Position numbers and translations under genes: made by a program. Shown here one piece after another: positions 1 to 11,327 of a DNA stretch of 64,000 bases. The first letter of the stretch is position 1; each line of letters starts with the position of its first letter. Under the pieces are notes generated by a model that saw only the letters and a list, made by a program, of their open reading frames with translations, was not told the DNA's origin and did no database searches. The DNA is taken from positions 1 to 64,000 of the forward strand of contig JAKSZP010017495.1 of assembly GCA_022478985.1 (NCBI GenBank), read 5' to 3'. The stretch is from Massospora cicadina. Taxonomy: Eukaryota > Entomophthoromycota > Entomophthoromycetes > Entomophthorales > Entomophthoraceae.

Positions 1-153
1 GCACTCTACACCATTGCCTTTGGTCCCTTTTGTACAGGCACCATTTGAGGTGCCTTGTTTCCCATTCTCCTAATAGCTAGTTCCATAGCAGTGTGGGCTT
101 GTATCCCACACCATCTTGCTGGAAGAGGGAGAGTTACAGATACTCTCTTGACA
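1..153 (+). repeat. 3' end of a family-III LTR, cut by window start
   Basis: The segment aligns with the last 150 bases of the LTRs at 35326-36215 and 41266-42154. It shares the TAGTTCC block, a GTGTGG...CCACACC inverted pair, and the ending CTCTCTTGACA. The end at 153 matches the GACA terminus of the other copies. The next bases (AGAGCC) do not resemble the primer site of element III, so this is the 3' LTR of an element lying to the left, or a solo LTR. Confidence 0.75.
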
Positions 154-1739
154 AGAGCCTTGATGTACCAGATGTAATATTTATGACAGACACGCTACCT
201 CTATATCCAACCCATGATGGATCATAATCTAGCTGACAGTGGATAACTACTAGGTGGGTGGATGAGCAGATGCATCATCCATTGTTGGTGCAATTTTTGG
301 AGGGTAGACCATTGAAAAGAGATGCAATTTCAAATAGGTCGCAAATAGAAGAGTTGGGAATCAAATTCACCTAAATATTCACTTGATTTTATTAATAATA
401 ACAGTCATTTTCATAAAACATTTATATAAATTAGTAGTGCAATTCTTTAATTGTCTCCTAAGAAGGGTTTAAAGGATAAGTTTCCTTTATCTGATTGTCT
501 ACCATTCTCAAGATTTCTTGCGTCAAGAGAGGAAGGAAGAATTTCTCTTTTTATTCATAAGTTTGCTAAGTCTTGGAATAGTTGAAGGAATAGTTTACCT
601 TGTTGTCAGAATCTGTTTTAAGAACCTTTACATGGGTTAAAGGAAGGTTTCTAGTACCTGTATCTAGAATAAACTTGAGCAGAGAACTGGTTGTGAAAAA
701 CTCAGCTGGATACTAGTCTTCATACTAGTACACTGACCCATATATATTTGATTATACTAATCAACAAATAAATTAACTCACCTATTGAGCCTGTGCAATA
801 AACCTGAAAAGGGTACAACAACCATCCAGAAAACACATCAAACTACCATGGATATCAAAGGTTTGAAACAATCATTTTAGACTTCAGATTTTAGAACAAT
901 AACAAGAAGATGTACATTGAATGATAAATAACTAGGCTTTCAAAAATCTATGCCTCTAACAGGCTATTAGTCTTTGGTTTTCACTACTCATGTGAACATT
1001 AGGATGAAAAACAACACAATCTCAATTTTTGTCAACAACTTGATCACTCTTGATTAAAGAGTGATATTCTTAAAAAAGCTTTTATATTCTTGAAGACTCT
1101 CAAATCAATTACCTCTTCCTTACCAAAAGTAACGTTTCTTTTTAAACAACAGCAGATTAATTTTTTTAGGTAATAAAAAATTTATCTTTCTCCTCTTTTT
1201 TGAATGAGCTATATTACTAGCCACCAACACTGAGAAGATCCAAAATATACAAATCTTACTTTAAAGTAGTCTAGTTTTTATGATACCTTATTTCAAGAAA
1301 TTCGCCACATGGGATTAACCTAAGCAGGTTATAATAAGAGATTTGATACAGCCCAAACCTATACAACTAGAACAGACTTACGCACATACTTTAAAAAGGT
1401 AGAACCTTATTCATATTTTAAAAAAGTCTTAATTATAAAACTAAGCCCTAGATTCCTGCAACTGGCTACGTTGAATGATGTGATAGCTGCCGTAGTGTCC
1501 ATAGACTCTCTTTAATGACTCCTTATGCTTCAAACCTAAGGAGTAAAAAGCTTTTTCAAATAGACCCTTGACATCAAAGAAACTATTTATGAAGCTTCCG
1601 ACTTGAGAAGCGCAAAATTAAAAAAATGTTCTTGGATCCATATCAGTGCTATAAAAAAAAGTTTAGTCTAACCCTGATCTGACCATTGATCTACTGTGGG
1701 TTTTTATACCACTAAGAAAGTCTGTGTGGGAGCAGAAAT
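154..1739. other. AT-rich stretch, nothing recognised
   Basis: No reading frame of convincing length or composition, no repeat shared with the rest of the window, and no RNA gene was found here. It may be old transposon sequence decayed past recognition. Confidence 0.5.
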
Positions 1740-2030
1740 CTTACAAGGCGGAAAAGAAGCGTCAGCCCAGGGGTAAATTGTAAGGCCCTTGGCTCCCACT
1801 ATTAAGCAGGACAGAGTATGAACCCCTTTTGGTCAAAAAAAGTGCCGACCCTCAAGGCACAACCCCTCACCCAGATCTCTGACTTAGGTCATGCCCTGGA
1901 TGAGAGATGGGTGGCGGTTGCCCCTCCCTGTTTGCCAAATACCTTTAACCTATTCACCCTCAGCCTAACGTCATTCAGGTGGCAAAATCGGCAGATTTTA
2001 TTAAAAAATGAATTAATTTAATGTGGATTT
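1740..2030 (+). other. GC-richer block, possible LTR start
   Basis: This block is richer in G and C than its surroundings. It begins with a purine-rich AGCCCAGGGGTAAAT followed by TGTAAGGCCC, the arrangement seen at polypurine tract/LTR junctions elsewhere in the window (for example TGTAAGTCC of element A). A 67-codon open frame (1818-2021) follows but resembles nothing I know. No second copy was found, so the LTR reading is weak. Confidence 0.25.
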
Positions 2031-2127
2031 TAGAAAGCTCCAGAAGTCACCACCATTATTCATATTATTAGTCCTTAACAAAGGATAATCAGAAGTCAAC
2101 CTGAGTTGGGATAACTTGCCTGATAAG

Positions 2128-2940
2128 TCAAACACAAGCAAGAGTCGAGATAAAAAGTGCAAAAATGGGATTCAAACCCAACTTGCCATTATAGACATGA
2201 AAAAGGCGAGTTTGGACATTTGAAAGTAGCAAGAACATCCCAAGAATAGCTTGGAAGCTTTGGTTGATACTAACAAGGAGAAATTTGATTTCAAATCTAA
2301 TAAATAATGAACCTGAAACTGAAAATTGATCAACAATACCACGATTCAGATTAGCAGCCTCCCTCCCCACTGTTTAGCTTAAAACCCAGCATCCTACCAT
2401 AGGTAGGGTGTTGGGTTATTGTTTTTGATTTATTCCAATAAAACCTATATCCTTAAAGGTCTGTTTTTAATAAATTTGCCAGCAGTAATATCAAAATCTG
2501 AAAGTTTTGTGCTTCCAGAATGTGGCTAGCACCCAAGTGTCACGTTCAATGGCCACTTTGATAGAGGAACCCTAAGGCGGTAGTGTAACCCTAACTGTTG
2601 GAAGCTGCAACATCCTAATGACAAGAAGTCCTCCCCAATCTTTTCCCCATAATACTGGTGGTGCACAGCTGAGTAGTCTGTGACCACTGTTGTGGCTGCT
2701 AAGGCATCAGCATTCAGAGGATAGTTCTCTCTTGGATTGTAGCCATCCTAATAGAAAGGCTCCTTAATCTGAAGGATCTGTACCTCAACATTAGCATAAG
2801 AATCATCCAAAAGCTGTGTGCTTTGGTGTGTTCACTCCTCAGGGGATTGACATCCCTGACTCTTGAGTAAGCTTTTTGGGGCCTTTTACTGATGCTTTAT
2901 GAAACTCGATGTCACCTTCATTAACATTTTTTACAAATGC
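2128..2940 (-). pseudogene. Unrecognised minus-strand coding remnant
   Basis: Read on the minus strand, 2440-2900 gives stretches with protein-like composition broken by stops and frame changes. An example is a run containing DGYNPRENYPLNADALAA followed by a Tyr/His-rich segment (VHHQYYGEK). An 80-codon frame at 2128-2370 lies in the same orientation further on. I do not recognise the family. It could be a transposon protein or a dead host gene. The plus strand is less protein-like. Confidence 0.3.
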
Positions 2941-3924
2941 TATCTAATCAATTCCCTATTATAGTTCCAATGTCAATTGTATTGAAGTAGTGGTGCATAA
3001 AGTGAAAATTTTTGGCTATCCTTGACACCAGCTACCGAGTAGATGTCCTCTACTTTCACCTGTTGTAACAAATTAAGATTTTCTCTGACATAAATTGTAA
3101 TTTGCAATATGTAACTACTAGACAATCTATCATATGAATCATTAAGCTAATTTATCTTTGTCTCTCCATTTTGGAATGTTAGTAGTATCTGCTCCATCGA
3201 TTTACTTTGGATAATAATAGCTATGATCTCCTCATATGCTCATTATACAGTTGACTTTGATACAAAAGTCATTTACAAAAGTTTGTATCTTTCCATTTTA
3301 GGATTTTCAATCCACTTTTCATTTGGACTTAATTAAGAAAAAATGGAAAGAAGAAACTAAAAGGATGTTTATTAAATCATTCAAAGTTTTTTTAGTTACT
3401 TTGATACAGAGTTGTAGGTTACACCATCTAAAGTTGGTGCTTTTGGGAGTTTGTCCATATCAGTTCTCAGCGTATAGGCTTGATTCCGCCGAGTTGGTTT
3501 ACACAGGGAATTTTGCCACTGAGCAACCACTTTTGACGATATGAAGATCGCTGACTCTATTAATAAACTTTTTAAACTTATATATGGAGCTATCGCCCCT
3601 TATTTTGACCTTTATCAATATAAATCACAGACTTGTCTGCAATTACTCAACCACATGAGAAAGATCCCTCTTCAATCCTCCGCGTGGCTCATTATATCTT
3701 GGTTCCCCAAGCTGGATGCATCCTTGGCTTGGTAGTCTTCAATTTATCTTTCCTTTTCTAGAAACTCTCAATCGTATTGAATCTTGGCATAAATCCTCTC
3801 AATTCGCCAAATAATCATCATTTTAATCAATTATAATTAGTATACCAATTAATCATAAATCTTGAGACTCGTCTCAATTCCCTCTTCCAATCCATCAATA
3901 TGGGTAGTGTATCATCCAGTCATA
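2941..3924. other. No supported gene
   Basis: Two short plus-strand open frames (3323-3544 and 3541-3735) have no recognisable motif and AT-driven composition. I see no repeat copy or structural RNA here. Confidence 0.4.
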
Positions 3925-4975
3925 TAAACTTCCCAACAGCCCACATTTCCAGCTTCCTAGGTTAAATAATCTGCTGGTATGCTAGAGGATAGACCTGCTA
4001 AAGAATGATTTTGATATTGGTTTAATAATACCAGTGGATTTTGGGGTAATTCGCTTGGTTTGGATCTGCTGGGGTTGATTCATGCAAATGCCTAAGATTC
4101 CTTTGGGCAGAGTTGCTCATGGAATCAATTCATCTGAGATTAATCATTGCTTAATATTAGTTGTGCAAATTGGAATCAATCAGGTTTCTCTCTGACTGAT
4201 TGGGATTTATTTAAGAGTTTTGAGACGAGTGATGCCCCCAGAAAATATAAAATTGACAAGTCATTTTGCTATTTTTCATAATGGGTAAAGAGTCTTATTA
4301 CTTAAGCAGGTTGCTAGCCAAATGTGGTTGGTTCCCTGTGATTGATTGTAAATGTTAAGGACACTTTATATTGCTCTTTTTATTTTAGGTTTTTGGAATG
4401 TCCAAAGGAGGAATCCTAAGCCCAATAGAGAAGACCATTACTGGAAGAGATCTCAAAGGGAAATTCAAGGGCAATGGTTGCCATTTCATTACTGAGGCGC
4501 CAACAAAGGATTTGGGTACCGAATTTTCCTATAAATCTTCTAGATTTTATAACAATAAAGCAGTTCTATTCTATTTTATTTTATTATTGTTTTATTACAT
4601 AAATTGTTAAATCTTTTGTGTGATAAACAGTAAGGATAAGATATACTTAGAAGAGAAGTAGATCTCCGCCAACTCAGTGTGACGGGAACCAAGGCAAGAT
4701 CTGAATCTAGAGTTATATTAAATTTAGCTTGAAGAGTGAAAAAGTCATAAATTGTCATTAAAATCATTATCAAGTGGAGCATTCCAAGCTTAGCTTTGGA
4801 CTACTCATCAACCTTCTTTATATATATTCAGCTACAAATATTGGTCTCCATACTATTATCAATTATATATCTATCATACTGTCAATTAACGTGGATAGTG
4901 AACATAATAAACAAACCTGTGAAGTTAATCTCTGGGGACTAGTATCAACCAGACCACATATCATAAAAGATGTTA
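3925..4975 (+). repeat. Diverged LTR related to element D
   Basis: The segment aligns over its whole length with the 1.15-kb LTRs of element D (43507-44655 and 50586-51739). Shared blocks run in the same order: GATTTTGGGGTAATTCGC, AATCAGTCAGGTTTC-like, GAGRCGAGTGATGCC, TTGCTAGCCAAA, and AATGTCCAA...GAAGACCAT. Divergence is much higher than between the two D LTRs, so it is an older insertion or another subfamily. Ends are approximate. The pol remnant that follows may be its own internal region with a large deletion. Confidence 0.7.
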
Positions 4976-4979
4976 AGTA

Positions 4980-6560
4980 GGCTTGATTCTTTACTCTTTC
5001 AACAAGTTCACCATCCCTCTTTAATCGCAACTTCTAGTGGAATAGGAAATTTAAGTTACTATCTCCTTATATTAATTTCTAGAGGTCTTAGGGGAAGCTA
5101 TCCCATCAATAAGAAGCCATTGATTTGTACTGGGATATCAGACTCAGTGTATCAAGGACCTATCACCGTTCTTGAGGCAAATTTTATTAAATTGCCTCAG
5201 AATGTGAATCAAACCACCCTATATCCTAAGTTTGAGATTTACCTGTCATCAAGTTAGCTCCAACGCAGAATAAGTAGCCTTGCCTGAACTGAGACTATGT
5301 AATCACATTATAGCGCAAATAAGTGAAGTTTTGTAATATCATTACTAATTTGCAACAGCAGATTAGATGCCCTGATCAATGAATTTTTCAGCTTTTTAAA
5401 CAGCTTCACCAACCATAGAATGATAAAAGGAGTGCAACACATGTTACAAATAGTGATTCTCAATATTCTGATTTAGGCTTAAATGTAAGTTTAAAGTCAA
5501 AGAAATGCAAGTAATTAAGGGCTCAAAGAAGCTAATATATATGTTCTTTTAAGCTCTTTCAGATTATTGGTCCTTTCTGCTTTATCAGTCCAAAAGAGTT
5601 GTGGATAACATTGGGTGGCTATGGATTACAGAAGATAAAATTTGATAACTAAGAAGGACAGCTACCTGCTACCTTGAATTAAAGACTCCCTCTGATTACT
5701 ATCAGAACCCAATTTTTCTCCGCCAAGGACCTTGTCATTGATTAGGCAAATCAAACTTGCTTTGTAGGATAGGAAAAGTGCGCGTAATCTAAAGAAAAGG
5801 TTTTTTGAGCCAACTCATATTCCCCAGGGGTTGTGCAACGCCTTTATAACCTTCCAGAGATTATTTGACGGCATTCTATAGGATATCAAAGGTCCTGCAT
5901 GTTAGTCTATTTAGATGACATAGTTTCATATACCTTCAGTGAACACCTTGAGCATCTAAGGGAAGTCTTCAATTGGAGTTTGGCAGGCTCCTTAAATGAA
6001 ACCATCTAAGTGCAGTTTCTTCAAAGAAGTAGGAAGTTTTGGGGAAACAAGGTTACTCATGAGGGGATGATACTTTGCCTGATAAGTTGTTAAAAGTGGA
6101 AGACGCCCCCGCTGAACAGTTTATACAATATACAAATCTACAGGGAGTTGTTGGTAATCATAAACAATAAAAAAACAATTATGAAAACTTTTAAACCATT
6201 GGCTTATTTAATTCTAAAGGTGGTCCCCTTATTTAGGGTAGTAATACAGCAATAGGCTTTCTATTCCTTGAAATATTCCCTTATGACAACCCCTATATTA
6301 GTATATCCAAAGCTAATAAGCCCTTTATATTATTTACAAATTTCTGTTTTGTTATAATAGAGCTATTCTTTCGTAACTTAATCAAATTAAAGTCAATTAC
6401 CCATTGCCTACTTCAGAAAACCCTATACCAGGGAAGAAAAAAGATACATTTTCATGGAACTTAATGTTTAGAAGTATTTATCACCATCAAACGTTCTAAT
6501 TCTTTTATATATAGGCAGCACCTAACTTTTATAAACAATTATGTCTCATGTTGAAAAATT
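4980..6560 (+). pseudogene. Decayed Ty3/gypsy pol (RT and RNase H), element E
   Basis: Scattered frames give reverse transcriptase signatures. Near 5700 there is FFSAKDLV, the counterpart of the FFS-LDL block. At 5820-5850 a frame resembles the PQGLCNA motif. At about 5900 an intact YLDD box (MLVYLDDIV) is followed by EHLEHLREVF. Around 6260-6330 an RNase H entry with TPILVYPK is visible. Stops and frameshifts occur every few dozen codons. The 95-codon open frame at 4970-5257 precedes it and is not assigned. No gag or integrase was recognised, so most of the element is missing. It follows a D-like LTR directly, suggesting an internal deletion. Confidence 0.6.
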
Positions 6561-7098
6561 CACCATTCTTAATGGTTCAGGAACTTGGCTAGTGTGCCAG
6601 GATCAACAGTATGAGGACTATTGACCCCTTGCTGCTCTGCCTTCATTGGCTTCAGTTGGAGAGGAGTAGCGCCAACCACTCCCTAGATGCTTGTCCCATC
6701 ATCTAATCCTTAGGGATCTCTTGCTATTCAGGACTTTCAGGAATGGGTCATTTAAAAAGGAGAAGAATAGGCAAAGGTAGATCTTAGTATGGAGAAAAAG
6801 GTGGGGCTACTATAGCTAATCAGCCCACTTAACTAACTTTCTTAAGATCTAGGAATATATTGGATTCTGTGGTAGCATAGGGCATAATACATTGGTAAGG
6901 CTCAACCTTAACAATCTTTGGCTAACCTTCCAGAAACTCATGAAATATCATCAGTGTAACCCACCGGCAATTTAAAACCAAGCCCTAAAATCCTCAGCAT
7001 TGTATGAATTAACCCTATCAAGAAAATCCTTAGCAACATCAGCTTGCAATCATAAATATAAAATCATGGTATTGTCTACATAAATCCTTAATAAAATA
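6561..7098. other. Unassigned spacer
   Basis: A moderately GC-rich part (6590-6850) might be the end of the E pol, but no integrase motif is visible. The rest is AT-rich. The last five bases, AAATA (7094-7098), are the probable left target-site copy of element F. Confidence 0.35.
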
Positions 7099-8112
7099 TG
7101 TCGTGATTTTAACCAGATGGAATCCTCCAATGATTTATCATTATTTGGAATGATATGGCCAATCCTGGCGGAATGGTTTATTGACTGAATTTCTTGTTAT
7201 TGGTTCAATTGCTGGTTAGTTGCTCCCCAATCTGGGTTGAGCTGAAATTAGTATTCCGCCAAGTTTGGTATTTAGGTTCGAGTGGGGCCAATTGGTGGCT
7301 CCAAATTAGTAGAAGGATCACCAGCAATTAATAGCCAAGTATGATCCAATCAGTCAGAAGAATCAGTGGTTAACGCCAACGGCCATTCATGGTCCATTGT
7401 GGGATTTCCAGCAGAAAGCTAATGTATTTGCTTCAAATGTTTGCTGTCTGTACTGATAATCCAATGTTGGTGGATCTGAAAATTATGAGTTTGAGGCGGC
7501 CAAGGTTGTTTCTGGTGCCTCATTTATTATCTAGATAAGATTAGAAGTGATGTCAACAAGATGCCAAGATATTCTGAGTCAAAGTGAGCAACTGAAGTGG
7601 TTTCCGGTGAAATTATATCAACTTAAAGGTTGAATCCAAATTTGACACCTATTTAGGTTAATTATCTATATGACTCACCAGCAACTTAAGGCTGATGATG
7701 AGCCAAATCTAATTCAGACATTGGGAAGGATGGAGCGAGAGGGTTGATGCCAGGGAAGAGATAATGTAGAAGAAGTAGTAGAAGAAGAAGAGAAGTGGTT
7801 GGCTGGAAAAATCAGCGGAAGAGCTGATAGGTTGCTGGCAGGTGCAATAGCCTTTTAGTAAATAGTATAAATACCTGGCGCTTCCCTTTCAATAAATATC
7901 TCCCTTTGCCTATTATAACTTTTGTTATAATTTTATAATTTATTTTATTAGTTAGGGTTTAGGCTAGGGGATCCCCAAAATGGTGCGGGTGACACACCAA
8001 GAGGTTATCCAGCGCTGCTAGCCCTGACGCCTAAGGTAAAATGGCAAGGGCTGACCAGTCTTCATACTGGTTAGCCTGCCAACTAGCAGAGCCAAAAGTC
8101 AATTTTCCGACA
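7099..8112 (+). repeat. 5' LTR of element F
   Basis: Begins TGTCGTGATTTTAACC and ends TTTTCCGACA. It contains a GAAGAAGTAGTAGAAGAAG simple repeat (about 7766-7800), a TATA box and an AATAAAT-type signal close behind it. Over the first 125 bases it differs from the 3' LTR at about a dozen places, almost all transitions. Confidence 0.9.
7866..7873 (+). promoter_or_regulatory. TATA box in F LTR
   Basis: TATAAATA lies about 240 bases before the LTR end, followed at 7892-7898 by an AATAAAT motif. This is the expected order of promoter and polyadenylation signal in an LTR. The 3' LTR counterpart (about 9071) reads TATAAACA. Confidence 0.5.
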
Positions 8113-8132
8113 TTGGTGCTCATTACAGGGGG
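8113..8132 (+). other. Primer-binding site of element F
   Basis: Directly after the 5' LTR end the sequence reads TTGGTGCTCATTACAGGGGG. It starts TGG after one T, as expected for pairing with the CCA end of a tRNA. Near-identical sites sit after the 5' LTRs of elements II, D, VI and V2. I cannot name the tRNA. Confidence 0.7.
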
Positions 8133-8288
8133 ACTCTGCTGGTTGGTGCTTAAGTAGCTAAAGGTTGGTTAAGAGGTGACGGTGATGTGCCACTGTGGTT
8201 CAGTTCCAGAGGTTGGTGGTGGCGGGGAGGGGCAAGCCCTGGACGTCTGCCCCACAAGCTGAGTTTAGAATTAGGAGGATTACCATCT

Positions 8289-8304
8289 GGTTAAGTGGGG
8301 GAAA
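8289..8304 (+). other. Polypurine tract of element F
   Basis: GGTTAAGTGGGGGAAA ends exactly at the start of the 3' LTR (TGTCG at 8305), the position where plus-strand priming must occur. Confidence 0.7.
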
Positions 8305-9318
8305 TGTCGTGATTTTAACCAGATGGAATCCTCCAATGATTTATTGTTATTTGGAATGATATGGCCAATCCCAGCAGAATGATTTATTAACTGAATTTCG
8401 TGTTGTTGGTTTGATTGCTGGTTAGTTGCTCCCCAATTTGGGTTGAGCCAAAATTAGTATTTCACTGAGTTTGGTATTTAGGTTCAAGTGGAGCCAATCA
8501 GTGGCCCCAAATTAGTAGAAGGATCACCAGTGACTAATAGCTGAGGATGATCCAATCAGTCAGCAGAGTCAGTGGTTGATGCCAATGGCCATTTGTGGTC
8601 CATTGTGGGATTTCCGGCAGAAAGTCAATGTAAACGCTTCAGATGTTCGCTGCCTGTACTGATAATCTGATGTTGGTGGATCTGAAAAGTATGAATTTGA
8701 GGCGGCTGAGGTTGTCTCCGGTGCCTCATTTATTATCAATATAAGATGAGATTTGATGTCAGCGAGATGCTGAGATATTCCAGGTCAAAGTGAGCAACTG
8801 AAGTGGTTTCTGGTGCAATTATATCAACTCAAAGGTCAAATCCAAATTTGACATTTAATTAGGTTAACTATTTATATGTCTCACTGGCGACTTAAGGCTA
8901 AGGATGAGCCAAAACTAATTCAGACATTGGGAAGGATGGAGCGAGAGGGTTGACGCTAGGGAAGAGATAATGTAGAAGAAGTAGTAGAAGAAGAAGAGAA
9001 GTGGTTGGTTGAAAGAACCAACGGAAGAGCTAATAGGTTGGCGGTGGGTGCAGTAGCCCTTTTGTAAATAGTATAAACACTTGGAGCTTCCCTTTTAATA
9101 CATATCTCACTTTGCCTACTCTACTTTTTGTTATAAGTTTATAATTTATTTCGTTAGTTAGGGTTTAGGCTAGGGGATCCCCAAAATGGCGCGGGTGACA
9201 CGCCAAGGGGTTAGCTGGCACTGCTAGCCCTGACACCTAAGGTAAAATGGCAAGGGCTGAACAGTCTTCATACCTATTAGCCTGCCAACTAGCAGAGCCC
9301 AAAGTCAATTTTATGACA
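8305..9318 (+). repeat. 3' LTR of element F
   Basis: Same length (1014 bp) and ends as the 5' copy (TGTCGTG...TATGACA). Differences are mainly C/T and A/G, several of them CG versus TG or CA, pointing to cytosine deamination since insertion. Confidence 0.9.
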
Positions 9319-9700
9319 AATTATTAATTGTAGATTGATCCTCATCATTAGTCACCATGGAACCTATTCAATCCAAGATATTAGTTATAGATTGATCCTT
9401 GGAATTAGTCACCGGTAAATCTCTTGAAAATGAATGTTATATTAAAATGCCTCAACCCAAATGGTTGGAGAGCACGACTTAAAGCTGTAACAATAAATCA
9501 TCCTTAAAATCTATTGGCGATTCATCCAAATGCTTTGGGAACCGCCAGACATTAAAAGATCTCAATTTTGGAGAGCTAGATTAATACTGAAATAACCAAA
9601 AATAGAGGTAGGTTCAATTGAGGAAATTAAGCGATTTACTCGCCTGACATTAGCTGCTGATATTCTTTGAATTCTTGAAAGTTAAACAAGGTTAAATTAG
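9319..9700. other. Spacer with a two-copy short repeat
   Basis: Positions 9322-9357 and 9379-9413 are imperfect direct copies (TAGATTGATCCT...TTAGTCACC). No gene is seen. AGGTT at 9689-9693 also occurs right after the far end of element I (22065-22069) and may be the target-site copy. Confidence 0.5.
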
Positions 9701-10050
9701 TGTCGTGAGTGTTGCTATCTTTAGATTTTTCATAACAAGGGGCATGTAAAGTGCACAATAAACTTTTGTTTTCAAGGTCAGCCATCTGCAGAGAGGATTC
9801 TATATGTTTGGACATAATTATTGTAATACTGGGTTGGTATAATAAGAAAGTTTTTAGCTTGGAAGTCAACTTTAAATCTGAAGAACTTGATTTGATTGTA
9901 GATAAGAGTGAGTGTTTTAAGGTGATATGTAATAATTAATTGACTTTCTGGTGGCTTTCAGGGAACCAGCACATCGGGACAAAATGAATTAAATTTGAGG
10001 TGCTGATGTTTGGCTTTTGAGGTATCTACAAGTACTTCCTATTTATAACA
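9701..10050 (-). repeat. 3' LTR of element I
   Basis: Aligns end to end with 21711-22064. Shared blocks include GTGCACAATAAACT, ATGTTTGGACATAATTATT, AACTTTAAATCTGAAGAACTT and GGTGATATGTAATAATTAAT. It lies beyond the integrase on the minus strand, hence the 3' copy. Confidence 0.85.
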
Positions 10051-10436
10051 CCACTTATTAATTTTGATATTTGTAGAGTTTCAAGCGAATCCCATTATTG
10101 GTAGATTTGTAGGGTACTCCATTGAGAGTCTCTAGGGCATAACTACCATAGGGGAGGACCTTAAAAACTCGGTAGGGTCCTCTATAGTGTGGGTGCATCT
10201 ACTTGAATGGGAGTTAAATAATTCATTTTGAGAAAGGAGTACTAATTCCCCAACAGTTCAAACTTGAAGCAATTTAAGTTGATTGTCATAGTTTTCTTTT
10301 ATTTTCTCGGTATGTTCAGTTACAGGGTTTTGAGCAAAGGTTCATTATTGGTGGCAATCAGGTGGTTTAAGACAACAGAAAGTTGTTTGGTTAGAGGGTT
10401 TGAGCGAAATTAGATACCAAAAAGTGACTCATAAGG
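10051..10436 (-). pseudogene. Element I integrase, C-terminal part
   Basis: The minus strand starts with TPYESLFGI, the conserved block near the end of the integrase core region. It continues through decayed sequence resembling an integrase C-terminal domain (a YRGPYxVL-like stretch near 10170) to the polypurine-like AATAAGTGG before the LTR. It is separated from the rest of the integrase by the solo LTR at 10437-11327. No chromodomain was seen. Confidence 0.65.
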
Positions 10437-11327
10437 TGTCATGTTTACATGACCTAATTGAGGGAACCAACAGCAAGGACAGGGCTGTGCGGTAGGAGGT
10501 CCAAAGGACCAAATTGCAGGACCTTCCTGACCTAAAAATGCCCTGGACCAACGCTGATATAGGCCAGGTATTCCTAGGTTGGTACAAGTGAGATGCATAA
10601 CGCCTAGCTCCATGTTTAGTCTCTTTCATTAAAACAAACAAGTTATATTTTGAATGATTATGGCTAAATACGGTTATCAGTGAATAAGGTTTTAAAACCC
10701 ATTAAATTTATGAAATTACTAACTCAGGTTGGGCTCAACTTCAATCAATCACTCAAGTAAGGTCGAGCTTAAAGTATGTTAACCAGTCAGATGGGAGCGT
10801 GCGCTTAATGGTGCACCAAGGCTTAGTATTATTTTCTCTGATCGATATTTTCCCAAGTTGGCTTAAATATTTTTGCTCAAGACCAACCTTTCTCGTTGGT
10901 CATCTTTCCTATAATAAATACCCTGTTAGTTTAAATTTTATTTTATGTTGAATTGGGCAAACATATGCGCAGACATTTTTGAGGAGGTCTCACAACACAT
11001 TAGCCAATTTAATTTCTTTAAAATTAACACAGCATCAGGTCCACCGCTGGGCCGCCTAGGACTCCTCCAGCTCAAGGCACCCGTGCACTCTAGCCCTGTT
11101 TAACACTTGGGTAGGAACTCTCCTTTGGTACACATCCAAGTCTTGCTGTTGGGTTAATCACTATTAATGGTTGCCATGTTAACCACTCTCTCCCTATTTA
11201 ATTTAAATCCAGTACACTCTGCGGGGCTATCCTTCTTGTAATACTGATGACTAGTTCCCTTGAGTTGAGCCTGTGGACTGAGCACCACCATGCAGTGAAC
11301 TGGAGAGTCATAGATACTCTCCTAATA
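10437..11327 (+). repeat. Solo LTR of family III inside element I
   Basis: The 891-bp segment starts TGTCATGTTTACATGACC and aligns with the 889/890-bp LTRs of element III. Shared features are ACCAACGCTGAT, the GCGCAGAC...GAGGAGGT block, and the ending TACTCTCC. It is flanked by perfect 5-bp target copies TAAGG (10432-10436 and 11328-11332). On the minus strand the flanks are two halves of the element I integrase, with TPY repeated on both sides by the duplication. It represents a full III insertion later reduced to one LTR by recombination. Confidence 0.9.

Larger units (their letters stand above)
7099..9318 (+). mobile_element. F: compact non-coding LTR retrotransposon (TRIM/LARD-like)
   Basis: Two direct repeats of exactly 1014 bp, each starting TGTCGTGATTTT and ending in GACA, enclose only 192 bp. 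The interior starts with a primer-binding site and ends with a polypurine tract, and has no protein-like frame. The flanks AAATA and AATTA fit a 5-bp target duplication with one mismatch. This is the plan of a non-autonomous element mobilised in trans. Its primer site matches those of the II, D, V and VI families, so one of them or a relative is the likely helper. An internal deletion of a coding element would look the same. The unusually long LTRs relative to the interior set it apart from classical TRIMs. Confidence 0.85.

Noticed and set aside
8113..8304. Gene or structural RNA inside element F
   Set aside because: The G-rich 192 bp has no open frame of note and no clear stem-loop; primer site and polypurine tract explain its ends.
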